A stretch of 6,896 nt of DNA, taken from the NCBI GenBank assembly GCA_040414855.1, contig JBEDUQ010000231.1:1-6896 (forward strand). The letters run 5' to 3'. This DNA is from DASVXQ01 sp040414855. GTDB taxonomy: Bacteria > Actinomycetota > CALGFH01. The notes beneath the pieces are model-generated. The model was not told the origin of the DNA. It was given only the letters and a program-made list of their open reading frames with translations, and made no database searches. The translations under genes were made by a program, and so were the position numbers. Within the stretch, counting starts at the first letter, position 1, and every line of letters begins with the position of its first letter. Of the stretch, positions 1 to 5,529 are shown one piece after another.

Positions 1-472
1 TCTCGAACGATCGGTCGTAGCCGAGCTGCTCGATCGCCCGGAGCAGGGTCGGGTCGTAGAGCCCGCTGGTGGCGCGGGCCGCGCGCAGCGCGGCGCTCAC
101 CACCTCGAGCAGCAGGTCGCTGACGACGGCAGGCCGGCCGGACCTGGCGTTGAGCCGCGACAGCTCGCTGTCCGGACGGAAACGGCTCAGGCGCTCCTCC
201 CACCTCGCGAACAGCCGCTCGACCTGGTCGGCGGCCGCGTGGTGGTCGGCGGCCGGGCGGTGGTTGGCGGCCGCGCGGTGGTCGGCGGCCGGGCGGTGGG
301 CGGCGGCCGCGCGGTGGGAGGCGACCTGGCCGGCCGCGGCGCCGTTGGCGGCAGCGTCGGTCAGCACGCGGATGCTGCTGCCCATGGCGCGGAACTCGAA
401 GCGCCGCAGCGCACCGGGAACCACCGGCTCGGCCAGCTCACGCGACCCGGCGCCGGCAAGGTCAGGAGACAC
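1..472 (-). CDS. apbE: FAD:protein FMN transferase (ApbE family), 5' part only
   Basis: ApbE enzymes move FMN from FAD onto a Thr/Ser of target proteins, usually outside the membrane, to build covalent flavoproteins for electron transfer. The 157 visible codons, translated from the minus strand, show family hallmarks in order: FEFRAMGSSIRVLTD (residues 26-39), then WEERLSRFRPDSELSRLN (91-108), VSDLLLEV (117-124), and ATSGLYDPT followed by GYDRSF near the cut. The catalytic C-terminal half lies beyond the window. The GTG start at 472-470 is chosen because it lies just inside the end of the upstream gene (11-base overlap) and precedes the first conserved motif by about 25 residues; its ribosome site is weak. 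No signal peptide or lipobox is seen. Between AMGS and the conserved helix is an odd Ala/His-rich stretch (53-82) made of 18-bp repeats. The family call is secure; substrate and 3' integrity are unknown. Confidence 0.9.
   Translation of the reverse strand, partial: MSPDLAGAGSRELAEPVVPGALRRFEFRAMGSSIRVLTDAAANGAAAGQVASHRAAAAHRPAADHRAAANHRPAADHHAAADQVERLFARWEERLSRFRPDSELSRLNARSGRPAVVSDLLLEVVSAALRAARATSGLYDPTLLRAIEQLGYDRSFE
227..316 (-). repeat. Five 18-bp tandem repeats inside apbE
   Basis: Five consecutive 18-base units (227-244, 245-262, 263-280, 281-298, 299-316) follow the plus-strand pattern GTCGGCGGCCGSGCGGTG with one to three changes each. On the coding strand each unit gives six residues of the form H-R/H-P/A-A-A-D/N/A, so residues 53-82 of ApbE are an Ala/His-rich low-complexity segment. 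The unit length keeps the frame. The segment falls between two conserved blocks, where a surface loop or helix extension should be tolerated. Confidence 0.92.
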
Positions 473-890
473 TGCTCTGACCGTGCGACTGGCTCTGGCC
501 GCCCTGCCCGTCGCCGAATCCGTACCCGCCGCCCTGACCGCCGAAGTAGCCGTCGTCCGGGACCTGTCCGGGCGCCACTTGACCGCCCGGACCGAACTGG
601 CCGTCCTCGCCGCTCTCGCCACCACCGGCCACCCCTCCGGGACCAACACTTTCGCCGGGGCTGGTGACCGACCGGCCGGAGGCCGGGTCCGTGCCAGGGC
701 CGCTCGCACCCTTCGCGCCGGCGACTCCGACCACGCCGATGAGCACGCCAAAGCCCAACACCGCTCCGGCGGCGATCCTCCGCTTCCACCGCGCGACCCG
801 TTCGATCGCCTCAGCGCGGGGGTTGTCCCGGCGTGCGGGCATCCGCGGTCCGGGCGGCCGCCGCGATCTCGCTGGCCGGTCCGTCTCCAT
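462..890 (-). CDS. Single-pass membrane protein with Gly/Gln-rich exterior tail, apbE-linked
   Basis: I recognise no family. The 142-residue protein has an Arg/Pro-rich, strongly basic N-terminus (about 1-38), one hydrophobic helix (about 39-58, IAAGAVLGFGVLIGVVGVAG), then a flexible tail rich in Gly, Gln, Ser and Asp with FGGQGGGYGFG near the end. By the positive-inside rule the basic part is cytoplasmic and the tail outside. The start ATG at 890-888 is preferred because GGGAGG (901-896) lies five bases upstream; a GTG six bases earlier (896) would overlap that site. Its stop overlaps the apbE start by 11 bases, which suggests translational coupling and a related job. A role as an extracytoplasmic anchor or partner for ApbE-dependent flavoproteins is inference. 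The tail has no ApbE acceptor motif (Asp, then Ser/Thr-Gly-Ala-Thr), so it is probably not itself flavinylated. Confidence 0.72.
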   Translation of the reverse strand: METDRPARSRRPPGPRMPARRDNPRAEAIERVARWKRRIAAGAVLGFGVLIGVVGVAGAKGASGPGTDPASGRSVTSPGESVGPGGVAGGGESGEDGQFGPGGQVAPGQVPDDGYFGGQGGGYGFGDGQGGQSQSHGQSSVS

Positions 891-947
891 CCGCACCTCC
901 CGGCGGTGGCATCTGCCGACCCCCGGCTACTTTGACATGCGAAGGTT

Positions 948-965
948 CGGGCAAGCGATTGCCCG
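948..965. promoter_or_regulatory. Perfect inverted repeat in the gap between VOC gene and membrane protein gene
   Basis: CGGGCAA (948-954) and TTGCCCG (959-965) are perfect inverted copies around a four-base GCGA loop. The site lies in the 144-base gap 891-1034, downstream of the VOC stop and 58 bases upstream of the membrane-protein start. No T-run follows on either strand. It could be a terminator for the VOC transcript or an operator for the membrane protein/apbE pair; the sequence does not decide. Nothing else firm is visible in this gap. Confidence 0.5.
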
Positions 966-1034
966 TGTGGGAGTTGTGTAAGGTCCCGCGGCTGAAGCTT
1001 GGGAGGGCCGGCAGCATACCCCCCAGATCAGCCG

Positions 1035-1418
1035 CTACCGGTCGAGTCGCGCATGGTGGGGCATGGGAGCTTCGAGGATCTCGATCCCCGCGCCCCATGG
1101 GTCCCGGGTGAAGAAGCGGCGCCGGTCGCCCCACGAGTGCGTGTCCTCGGTGCCGGCACCGGTTGCCTCGACCCGTCGCCGGAGGGCGTCGAAGTCGTCA
1201 GCGACCACGCAGAAGTGCCACGGTCCCGCCGGCGGCGGCTCGCCCGGGGAGAGGTGGACCTGGCCGTCCCCGAGCTGGAACCACATCCCTCGCTGGTCGA
1301 ACTCCTCGGGCTTGCGCACCTCCTCGAGCCCGAGCGCGCCGGCGTAGAAGCCGCGTGCCTCGGCCTCGGCTCCAGGCGGGTAGACGACGTTGACGTGTTG
1401 GAGAAGCCGGCTTGCCAT
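1035..1418 (-). CDS. VOC-superfamily (glyoxalase / bleomycin-resistance fold) protein
   Basis: The 127-residue protein matches small vicinal-oxygen-chelate proteins, which bind a divalent metal and carry out isomerase, dioxygenase, epoxide-opening or drug-binding roles. Visible signs are LQHVNVVY at the N-terminus (His8), FYAGALGLEEV (24-34), WFQLGDGQVHL (46-56, His55), GPWHFCVVADD (65-75, His68) and DPWGAGIEILE (106-116, Glu113). His8, His68 and Glu113, perhaps with His55, are the likely metal ligands. ATG 1418-1416 is preferred over the adjacent ATG at 1421 because GGGAGG (1429-1424) is then five bases away rather than two. It follows uppS on the same strand after 85 bases containing a perfect inverted repeat, so it may be separately expressed. 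The real substrate cannot be told from sequence. Confidence 0.85.
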   Translation of the reverse strand: MASRLLQHVNVVYPPGAEAEARGFYAGALGLEEVRKPEEFDQRGMWFQLGDGQVHLSPGEPPPAGPWHFCVVADDFDALRRRVEATGAGTEDTHSWGDRRRFFTRDPWGAGIEILEAPMPHHARLDR

Positions 1419-1431
1419 CATGTCCTCCCAG

Positions 1432-1452
1432 CCACTCGGGGTGGTCGAGTGG
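1432..1452. promoter_or_regulatory. Perfect inverted repeat just upstream of the VOC ribosome site
   Basis: CCACTCG (1432-1438) and CGAGTGG (1446-1452) pair perfectly around a seven-base loop. On the minus strand the hairpin ends two bases before the VOC ribosome site GGGAGG (1429-1424) and follows the uppS stop by about 50 bases. It could end the uppS transcript, act as an operator, or fold in the mRNA leader to affect VOC translation. There is no T-run, so a classical terminator is not certain. Confidence 0.5.
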
Positions 1453-1533
1453 TGGGAACAGACTACGACGGCGTGCCGGCCGCTGGCTCCGGGTGGGAGC
1501 AGACTACGACGGCGTGCCGGCCGCTGGCTCCGG
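1452..1533. repeat. 41-bp tandem duplication across the 3' end of uppS
   Basis: Bases 1452-1492 and 1493-1533 are two adjacent 41-base copies that differ at one position (A1458 against G1499). The copy at 1493-1533 encodes the last nine residues (PEPAAGTPS) and stop of UppS; the other lies downstream of the stop. The length is not a multiple of three, but the duplication does not disturb the gene because the stop is in the first copy transcribed. The near identity suggests a recent event or ongoing slippage. Confidence 0.93.
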
Positions 1534-2277
1534 GGTGGGCACGGCCCCGAAGCGGCGGCGCCGGCCCTGGTAGTCGCGCAGGGCGTTGAACAGCTCGTGG
1601 CGGTTGAAGTCCGGCCACCGCAGCTGCGTGAAGTAGACCTCGGCGTAGTAGAGCTGCCACAGCAGGAAGTTCGAGAGCCGCCGTTCCCCCGCCGTGCGCA
1701 CGAGCAGGTCGACGTCGGGCATGTCCGGGGCGTCGAGCCGGGCCGAGATCGCCCGCTCGTCGATGCGTTTGGGACCGCGGCCCTTGCGCGCCTCGGTGAC
1801 CAGCTCTCGGACCGCCCGGGTCAGCTCGTCTCTGCCGCCGTAGTCGAGGGCCACCGCGAGGGTCATCTGGGTGTCCTTGGCGGTCAGCTCCTCGGCCTCC
1901 TCGATGCGACGGCGGACGTGCGGCGGCACCCGGTCGCGGCGGCCGATGAAGCGGATGCGGACGTTGCGGTCGTGCAGCTCCTGCGAGCGCCGGACCAGCA
2001 GCGACTCGTTGAAGTTCATCAGGAAGCGCACCTCGGAGGCGGGGCGGCGCCAGTTCTCGGTGGAGAACGCGTAGACGGTGAGCCAGGACAGGCCCACGTC
2101 CAGCGCTCCCTCGACCGTGTCGAACAGGGCCTCCTCGCCCGCCTCGTGGCCCTTGTTGCGGGGCAGCCCGCGGTCGCCGGCCCAGCGGCCGTTGCCGTCC
2201 ATGACGATGGCGACGTGGTCGGGCATCGCGCGCGGGTGGAGGTCCGCGGGGAGTGCGCGGGGATTCCGGCTTGGCAT
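1504..2277 (-). CDS. uppS: Isoprenyl transferase / undecaprenyl (polyprenyl) diphosphate synthase
   Basis: This cis-prenyltransferase adds isopentenyl diphosphate units in Z configuration to an allylic primer, making the carrier lipid for peptidoglycan and other wall polymers on the inner face of the membrane. The 257-residue protein has all family motifs: HVAIVMDGNGRWA (21-33) with catalytic Asp27, AFSTENWRRP (70-79), DYGGRDEL (145-152), and RTAGERRLSNFLLWQ (194-208) leading into LYYAEVYF. Length is normal for the family. The ATG (2277-2275) overlaps the recO stop in a TGATG junction, so translation is probably coupled; GGTGA seven bases upstream is a weak ribosome site. recO followed by uppS is the order known in mycobacteria and other actinobacteria. 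Chain length (C50 or C55) cannot be read from sequence. The C-terminal tail is encoded by one copy of a 41-bp duplication. Confidence 0.97.
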   Translation of the reverse strand: MPSRNPRALPADLHPRAMPDHVAIVMDGNGRWAGDRGLPRNKGHEAGEEALFDTVEGALDVGLSWLTVYAFSTENWRRPASEVRFLMNFNESLLVRRSQELHDRNVRIRFIGRRDRVPPHVRRRIEEAEELTAKDTQMTLAVALDYGGRDELTRAVRELVTEARKGRGPKRIDERAISARLDAPDMPDVDLLVRTAGERRLSNFLLWQLYYAEVYFTQLRWPDFNRHELFNALRDYQGRRRRFGAVPTPEPAAGTPS

Positions 2278-3005
2278 CAGCGATTCACCAGCGGATAGGA
2301 GCGGAGGCGACGATCGAGGTGGTACTCGACGTAGCTCTTGACGACGTTGGCGGCTTCGCGGCGGGCGGCCGGCCGGGGCTTGGTGGCGGCGGCGCGCTCC
2401 ATGTCCTCGCCGAGCAGGTGGGACAGCAGCGGCACGGTGCCGGGGTCGAGCAGTGACTCACCGCCGTTGCGGCAGGAAGCGCAGAGTGCGCCACCGCGAG
2501 TGGCCGAGAAGGCGCGCAGCTCGGCCTGCCTGCCGCAGCCGGCGCACTCGGTCAGCATCGGACGGTAGCCCTCCAGCGCCATCAGCTTGAGCAGGAAGGC
2601 GTCCAGCACGGCGGACGGGTCGCCCGGGTCGCCGTCCAGCGCCCGCAGCGCCCGCACCAGCAGCAGGAACACGCGCACGATCGCCTCGCGCTCCTGCGCG
2701 ACCTGGTCGACCGCCTCCAGCATGGCCGCGCCCGCCATCACCCGGTCGTAGTCCTGGCGCAGGAACCGGAACGGGTTCACCAGCTCCGCCTGGGTGATGA
2801 TGTCCAGCTCGCGACCTCGATACAGCGACAAGTCGACATGGCTGAAGGGTTCGAGGCGGCCGCCGAAGCGCGACTTGGTCTTGCGGACGCCCTTGGCCAC
2901 GGCGCGGACCTTCCCCTCGCCCTGGGTGAGCAGCACGACGATGCGGTCGGCCTCGCCGAGCTTGTAGGTGCGCAGCACGACGCCCTGCTCGCGGTAGAGG
3001 TTCAC
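2277..3005 (-). CDS. recO: DNA repair protein RecO
   Basis: RecO works in the RecFOR pathway: it binds SSB-coated single-stranded DNA with RecR and helps load RecA at gaps. The 242-residue protein starts VNLYREQGVVLRTYKLGEAD, the usual N-terminal OB-fold opening, followed by VRAVAKGVRKTKSRFGG (33-49) and LEPFSHVDLSLYRGRELDII (51-70). The helical C-terminal part carries a four-cysteine zinc site at Cys154, Cys157, Cys175 and Cys178, as in most bacterial RecO. The GTG start (3005-3003) fits the conserved N-terminus, with GAGGGG seven bases upstream; reading further upstream in this frame enters the aldolase-like gene in the wrong frame and is not coding. The start overlaps the upstream stop by four bases (GTGA) and the stop overlaps the uppS start by one base, so three genes are tightly coupled. 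Confidence 0.96.
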   Translation of the reverse strand: MNLYREQGVVLRTYKLGEADRIVVLLTQGEGKVRAVAKGVRKTKSRFGGRLEPFSHVDLSLYRGRELDIITQAELVNPFRFLRQDYDRVMAGAAMLEAVDQVAQEREAIVRVFLLLVRALRALDGDPGDPSAVLDAFLLKLMALEGYRPMLTECAGCGRQAELRAFSATRGGALCASCRNGGESLLDPGTVPLLSHLLGEDMERAAATKPRPAARREAANVVKSYVEYHLDRRLRSYPLVNR

Positions 3006-3682
3006 GCCGCCACCCCTCGCAGCACCGCCGCCGGGTCGAGCACGGCGACCCGGTCGGCCCCGGCGTGCTCGAGCAACTCGCTGACGGCGCCGGCGTCCGT
3101 GGCGCCTCCGGCGACGACGCCGATGGGGACGCGGCGCGTCGGCAGCGCCCGGCGGATGGTCGCGACCTGGTCGGCGGTGGCCGCCGCCTGGGTCCCGAAG
3201 CCGGTCTGCACCAGGTCGACGCCGGCCTCGACGGCCAGCCGGGCGACCGCCCCGAGCTGCTGGTCGTCGAGAAGGTGCGCCTGGAGCACCGCGCGGACGT
3301 GGACGCCGTCGGCATGGGCGAGCCGGCAGAGCGCCTCCAGCTCGCTGGCCAGCGCGGAGCCACGCTCCCCGAGCGCCCTCGACGGTGCCAGCGCGACCGC
3401 CACGTGCCTGGCGCCGGCGCCGACCGCGGTGCGCAGCCCGTCGAGGTCGAGCGGCCCGGCGGGCTCGGAGAATGCGGACGAGGCCGACGGGTCGCCGAGC
3501 GCGGCCACCACCGCGACCCGGCTGCCTTCGCTGGCCGCGACCGCCCGCGCCGCGGCGGCGGTCCACACTGTCACCGCGGCGAGCCCCGACTCGACCGCTC
3601 GCGCGCAGGCGTCATCGACCTCACCTGGCGTGAGGTCCGGACGAAGCAGGACGTGCTCCAGCTTGTCGGCCAACTCGGTCAG
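3002..3682 (-). CDS. Deoxyribose-phosphate-aldolase-like (DeoC-fold) protein lacking the Schiff-base lysines
   Basis: The 226-residue product resembles DeoC, a TIM-barrel aldolase that splits 2-deoxyribose-5-phosphate through a lysine Schiff base. Supporting signs are LEHVLLRPDLTPGEVDDAC (8-26, compare the DeoC opening IDHTLLKP), VVAALGDPSASSA (58-70), AVGAGARHVAVAL (86-98), VHVRAVLQAHLLDDQQL (127-143), AGVDLVQTGFGTQAAATADQV (split 153-173) and GVVAGGATDAGA (188-199). The usual KTSTGF lysine is Gln159 (codon at 3208-3206), the second active-site lysine before the glycine pair is Val190, and the acidic residue of the central strand also seems lost. It is therefore probably not a classical aldolase; a binding or structural role, or another reaction, is possible. 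The start is taken as CTG 3682-3680, six bases after GGAGG; TTG at 3673 is the alternative. It overlaps recO by four bases. Gene real: very likely; activity: unknown. Confidence 0.8.
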   Translation of the reverse strand: MTELADKLEHVLLRPDLTPGEVDDACARAVESGLAAVTVWTAAAARAVAASEGSRVAVVAALGDPSASSAFSEPAGPLDLDGLRTAVGAGARHVAVALAPSRALGERGSALASELEALCRLAHADGVHVRAVLQAHLLDDQQLGAVARLAVEAGVDLVQTGFGTQAAATADQVATIRRALPTRRVPIGVVAGGATDAGAVSELLEHAGADRVAVLDPAAVLRGVAA

Positions 3683-3688
3683 AGAGAC

Positions 3689-3695
3689 CCTCCTT
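3689..3695 (-). promoter_or_regulatory. Strong ribosome site AAGGAGG that fixes the aldolase-like start
   Basis: AAGGAGG is read on the minus strand at 3695-3689. No ATG, GTG or TTG follows at normal distance. In frame come GTC (too close), TCT, then CTG at 3682-3680 with a six-base gap; TTG at 3673-3671 is fifteen bases away. Further upstream, TACACT (3714-3709) fits an actinobacterial -10 pattern and would give a leader of only about 20 bases, but there is no convincing -35 box. Confidence 0.6.
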
Positions 3696-3723
3696 GGGCT
3701 GCGAGGGCAGTGTATCCGTCCCC

Positions 3724-3742
3724 GAGACCCAGTGGCGGGCTC
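3724..3742 (-). terminator. Weak hairpin after the ABC-F stop
   Basis: GAG-A-CCC (3724-3730) can pair with GGG-CTC (3737-3742), giving six base pairs with one bulge around a six-base loop. It starts six bases after the ABC-F stop on the minus strand and has no T-run. It may partly separate the ABC-F transcript from the aldolase-like/recO/uppS genes; stability is modest. Confidence 0.3.
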
Positions 3743-3747
3743 GCGAC

Positions 3748-5529
3748 CTACGGGACCGTGGTCGGCACCGGTAGCTCCTGGACACCGCCAGAGTCGACCT
3801 CGAGCCGGCGTGTGACGTGCAGGCCAGAGAGCATGCGCCGGTCGTGGGTCACGACCAGGAGGGTCCCGTCGAAGTCGGCCAGGGCCGTCTCCAGCTCCTC
3901 GACGGCGTCCAGGTCGAGGTGATTCGTGGGCTCGTCGAGGATCAGCAGGTTCGTGCCCCTGGCCATCAGGATGGCCAGGCTGGCCCGTGACCACTCCCCC
4001 GGCGAGAGGTCGGTCTCGGCCCGGCCGGCGTGCTCGGCGCCGAGGTCGAATTTGGCCAGCAACGACCGCGCCTGCTGCGGTGTCAACCCGGCCTCGCGCC
4101 GCACCCGGTCGAGAAGGGTGGGCGGCGACCCGGCGGGACCGAGGCGGGCCTCCGCCGGCCGCGTTTCGGCGGGACCGGGGCGGACGTCCGCCGGTCCGGA
4201 CCACGTCTGAGTCGGGTCGGTCGGGGTCCAGCCCGCAAGGGGGCCGCGACCTTGGCCGAGGTAGCCAACGACCACGCCGGCGCCGAGGGGGGCGTGTCCG
4301 GAGTCGGGGGCGAGCTCGCCGATCAATAGGCGGAGCAGGGTGGTCTTGCCGGCGCCGTTGGGGCCGGTCACGGCGAGGCGGTCCTGCCAGGAGATGTCGA
4401 GGTCGACCGGACCGAGCCGGAAGTTGCCGAGCCGGACGACCGCCCTCGACAGCGTGGCGACCACGGCGCCGCTGCGGCGGGCGGCCTTGAGCCGCATGCG
4501 CAGCTCCCAGCCCTCCCATGGCTTGTCGGGTGCGCCGAGCCGCTCGATCCTCCGCTCGAGCGCCTTGGAACCCGCGGCCGCGGCGGTGGCGCGCTCCTTG
4601 CGGCGGTTGGCGAGCGCCTTGTCGTTGTCGGCGGTGCGGTTGCCCCGCGAGCTGACGCTCCAGTCCTTACGGCGGCGGATGGATGCCTGGAGCCGCTCGC
4701 GTTCACGCTCGGTGTCCTCGTAGCGGGCATAGGCCTGCTCTCGCTGGCGCCTGCGTTCCTCCAGATACGCGTCGTAGCCGCCGCCGTATTCGCTGAGGCG
4801 ATGGCTGACCAGGTCCAGCTCGGCGACGCTGGTGGTTGTCGCGGACAGGAACGCCCGGTCGTGGCTGACCAGTACGACCCCGCCGGGCGCGCCGCCGCCG
4901 GGACGCCCCGGGGTGCGCTCGCCCACCAGGAACCGCTCCAGGCGGTCGAGGCCGGCGAAGTCGAGGTTGTTGGTCGGCTCGTCCAGCAGCAGCACGTCGA
5001 AGCGCGCGAGCAGGATCGCGGCGAGGCCGAGCTTGACCCGCTCGCCGCCGGAGAGGCTGGCCGCCGGGAGGTCCAGGACGCGGTCGGCGTCGAGCCCGAC
5101 CTCGGCGAGCACGCGCGGCGCCCGCGCGTCGTGGTCGTCGCCGCCGAGCGCGAGGAACCGCGCCAGCGCGTCGTCGTAGGCGGCCAGCTCGGCCGGCTCG
5201 GGACGATCCCTGGCTATGGCGAGCGCCGACTCCATGGCCGCCTCGGCCGCGGCCAGGCCGGTGCGGCGGCGCAGGAAGGCGGCGACGCGCTCGCCCGGAA
5301 GGTCGTCCGGCTCCTGGGGCAGGTAGCCGACGGTGAGGCGCGGCGGCGAGGCCTCGACGACGCCGTCGGTCGGCTGTTCGAGGCCGGCGAGGACCCGGAG
5401 CAGCGTGGACTTGCCCGCGCCGTTGCGGCCCAGGACCCCGATGCGGCTGCCGGCGTCCACGATCAGGTCGACCTGGTCGAGGATCACCTGAGCGCCGCGC
5501 ACGACCGACACCTTTCGAGCGGCGAGCAC
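3748..5529 (-). CDS. ABC-F family ATPase (ribosome-associated type, no membrane domain)
   Basis: Two ABC ATPase domains sit on one 593-residue chain with no membrane segments, the ABC-F layout; family members act on the ribosome in translation control or antibiotic target protection. Domain 1 has GRNGAGKST (34-42), Gln72, LSGGE (159-163), LLLDEPTNNLD from 180 and switch His223. A charged, Arg-rich linker (about 242-337) includes NRTADNDKALANRRKERAT, common in actinobacterial ABC-F proteins. Domain 2 has GPNGAGKTT (389-397), Gln426, LSPGE (508-512), LLILDEPTNHLD from 528 and His562. Both Walker B glutamates are present. The GTG at 5529-5527 is preferred, eight bases after AGGAGG (5543-5538); a GTG at 5538 would overlap that site. 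Domain 2 carries a Pro/Ala/Gly-rich insert (427-470) containing a 12-residue repeat. Whether it is housekeeping or resistance cannot be decided. Confidence 0.95.
   Translation of the reverse strand: MLAARKVSVVRGAQVILDQVDLIVDAGSRIGVLGRNGAGKSTLLRVLAGLEQPTDGVVEASPPRLTVGYLPQEPDDLPGERVAAFLRRRTGLAAAEAAMESALAIARDRPEPAELAAYDDALARFLALGGDDHDARAPRVLAEVGLDADRVLDLPAASLSGGERVKLGLAAILLARFDVLLLDEPTNNLDFAGLDRLERFLVGERTPGRPGGGAPGGVVLVSHDRAFLSATTTSVAELDLVSHRLSEYGGGYDAYLEERRRQREQAYARYEDTERERERLQASIRRRKDWSVSSRGNRTADNDKALANRRKERATAAAAGSKALERRIERLGAPDKPWEGWELRMRLKAARRSGAVVATLSRAVVRLGNFRLGPVDLDISWQDRLAVTGPNGAGKTTLLRLLIGELAPDSGHAPLGAGVVVGYLGQGRGPLAGWTPTDPTQTWSGPADVRPGPAETRPAEARLGPAGSPPTLLDRVRREAGLTPQQARSLLAKFDLGAEHAGRAETDLSPGEWSRASLAILMARGTNLLILDEPTNHLDLDAVEELETALADFDGTLLVVTHDRRMLSGLHVTRRLEVDSGGVQELPVPTTVP
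4131..4196 (-). repeat. Two imperfect 36-bp-period repeats in the ABC-F insert
   Basis: Bases 4131-4160 and 4167-4196 match at 26 of 30 positions with a 36-base period. In the protein this gives two 12-residue units, PADVRPGPAETR and PAEARLGPAGSP (446-469), in a Pro/Ala/Gly-rich insert between the second Q-loop region and the helical part before LSPGE. The period keeps the frame. Confidence 0.8.

Noticed and set aside
69..935. Long plus-strand open frame (288 codons) opposite apbE and the membrane protein gene
   Set aside because: It is Arg/Ala/Ser-rich with no family motif and lies opposite two better supported genes; it arises from the high GC content and the 18-bp repeat.
932..937. Perfect TTGACA (-35-like) hexamer on the plus strand
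   Set aside because: No acceptable -10 lies at 16-18 bases (GCGATT is poor) and no plus-strand gene follows.
1013..1018. TATGCT (-10-like) on the minus strand upstream of the membrane protein gene
   Set aside because: No -35 box is found at normal spacing and the leader would exceed 110 bases, so support is too weak for a promoter call.
1390..2298. Plus-strand open frame of 302 codons opposite uppS
   Set aside because: It mirrors uppS, whose catalytic motifs are all intact on the other strand. No ribosome site or family resemblance was seen.
3006..3566. Upstream extension of the RecO reading frame to a 429-residue protein
   Set aside because: Conserved RecO sequence begins exactly at the GTG at 3005. 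The extension is Arg/Gly-rich and out of frame with the real DeoC-like gene that occupies the region.
3683..4519. Upstream extension of the DeoC-like frame to a 505-residue protein
   Set aside because: The extra part overlaps the ABC-F C-terminal half in another frame and is low-complexity. The strong ribosome site at 3695-3689 marks a local start.
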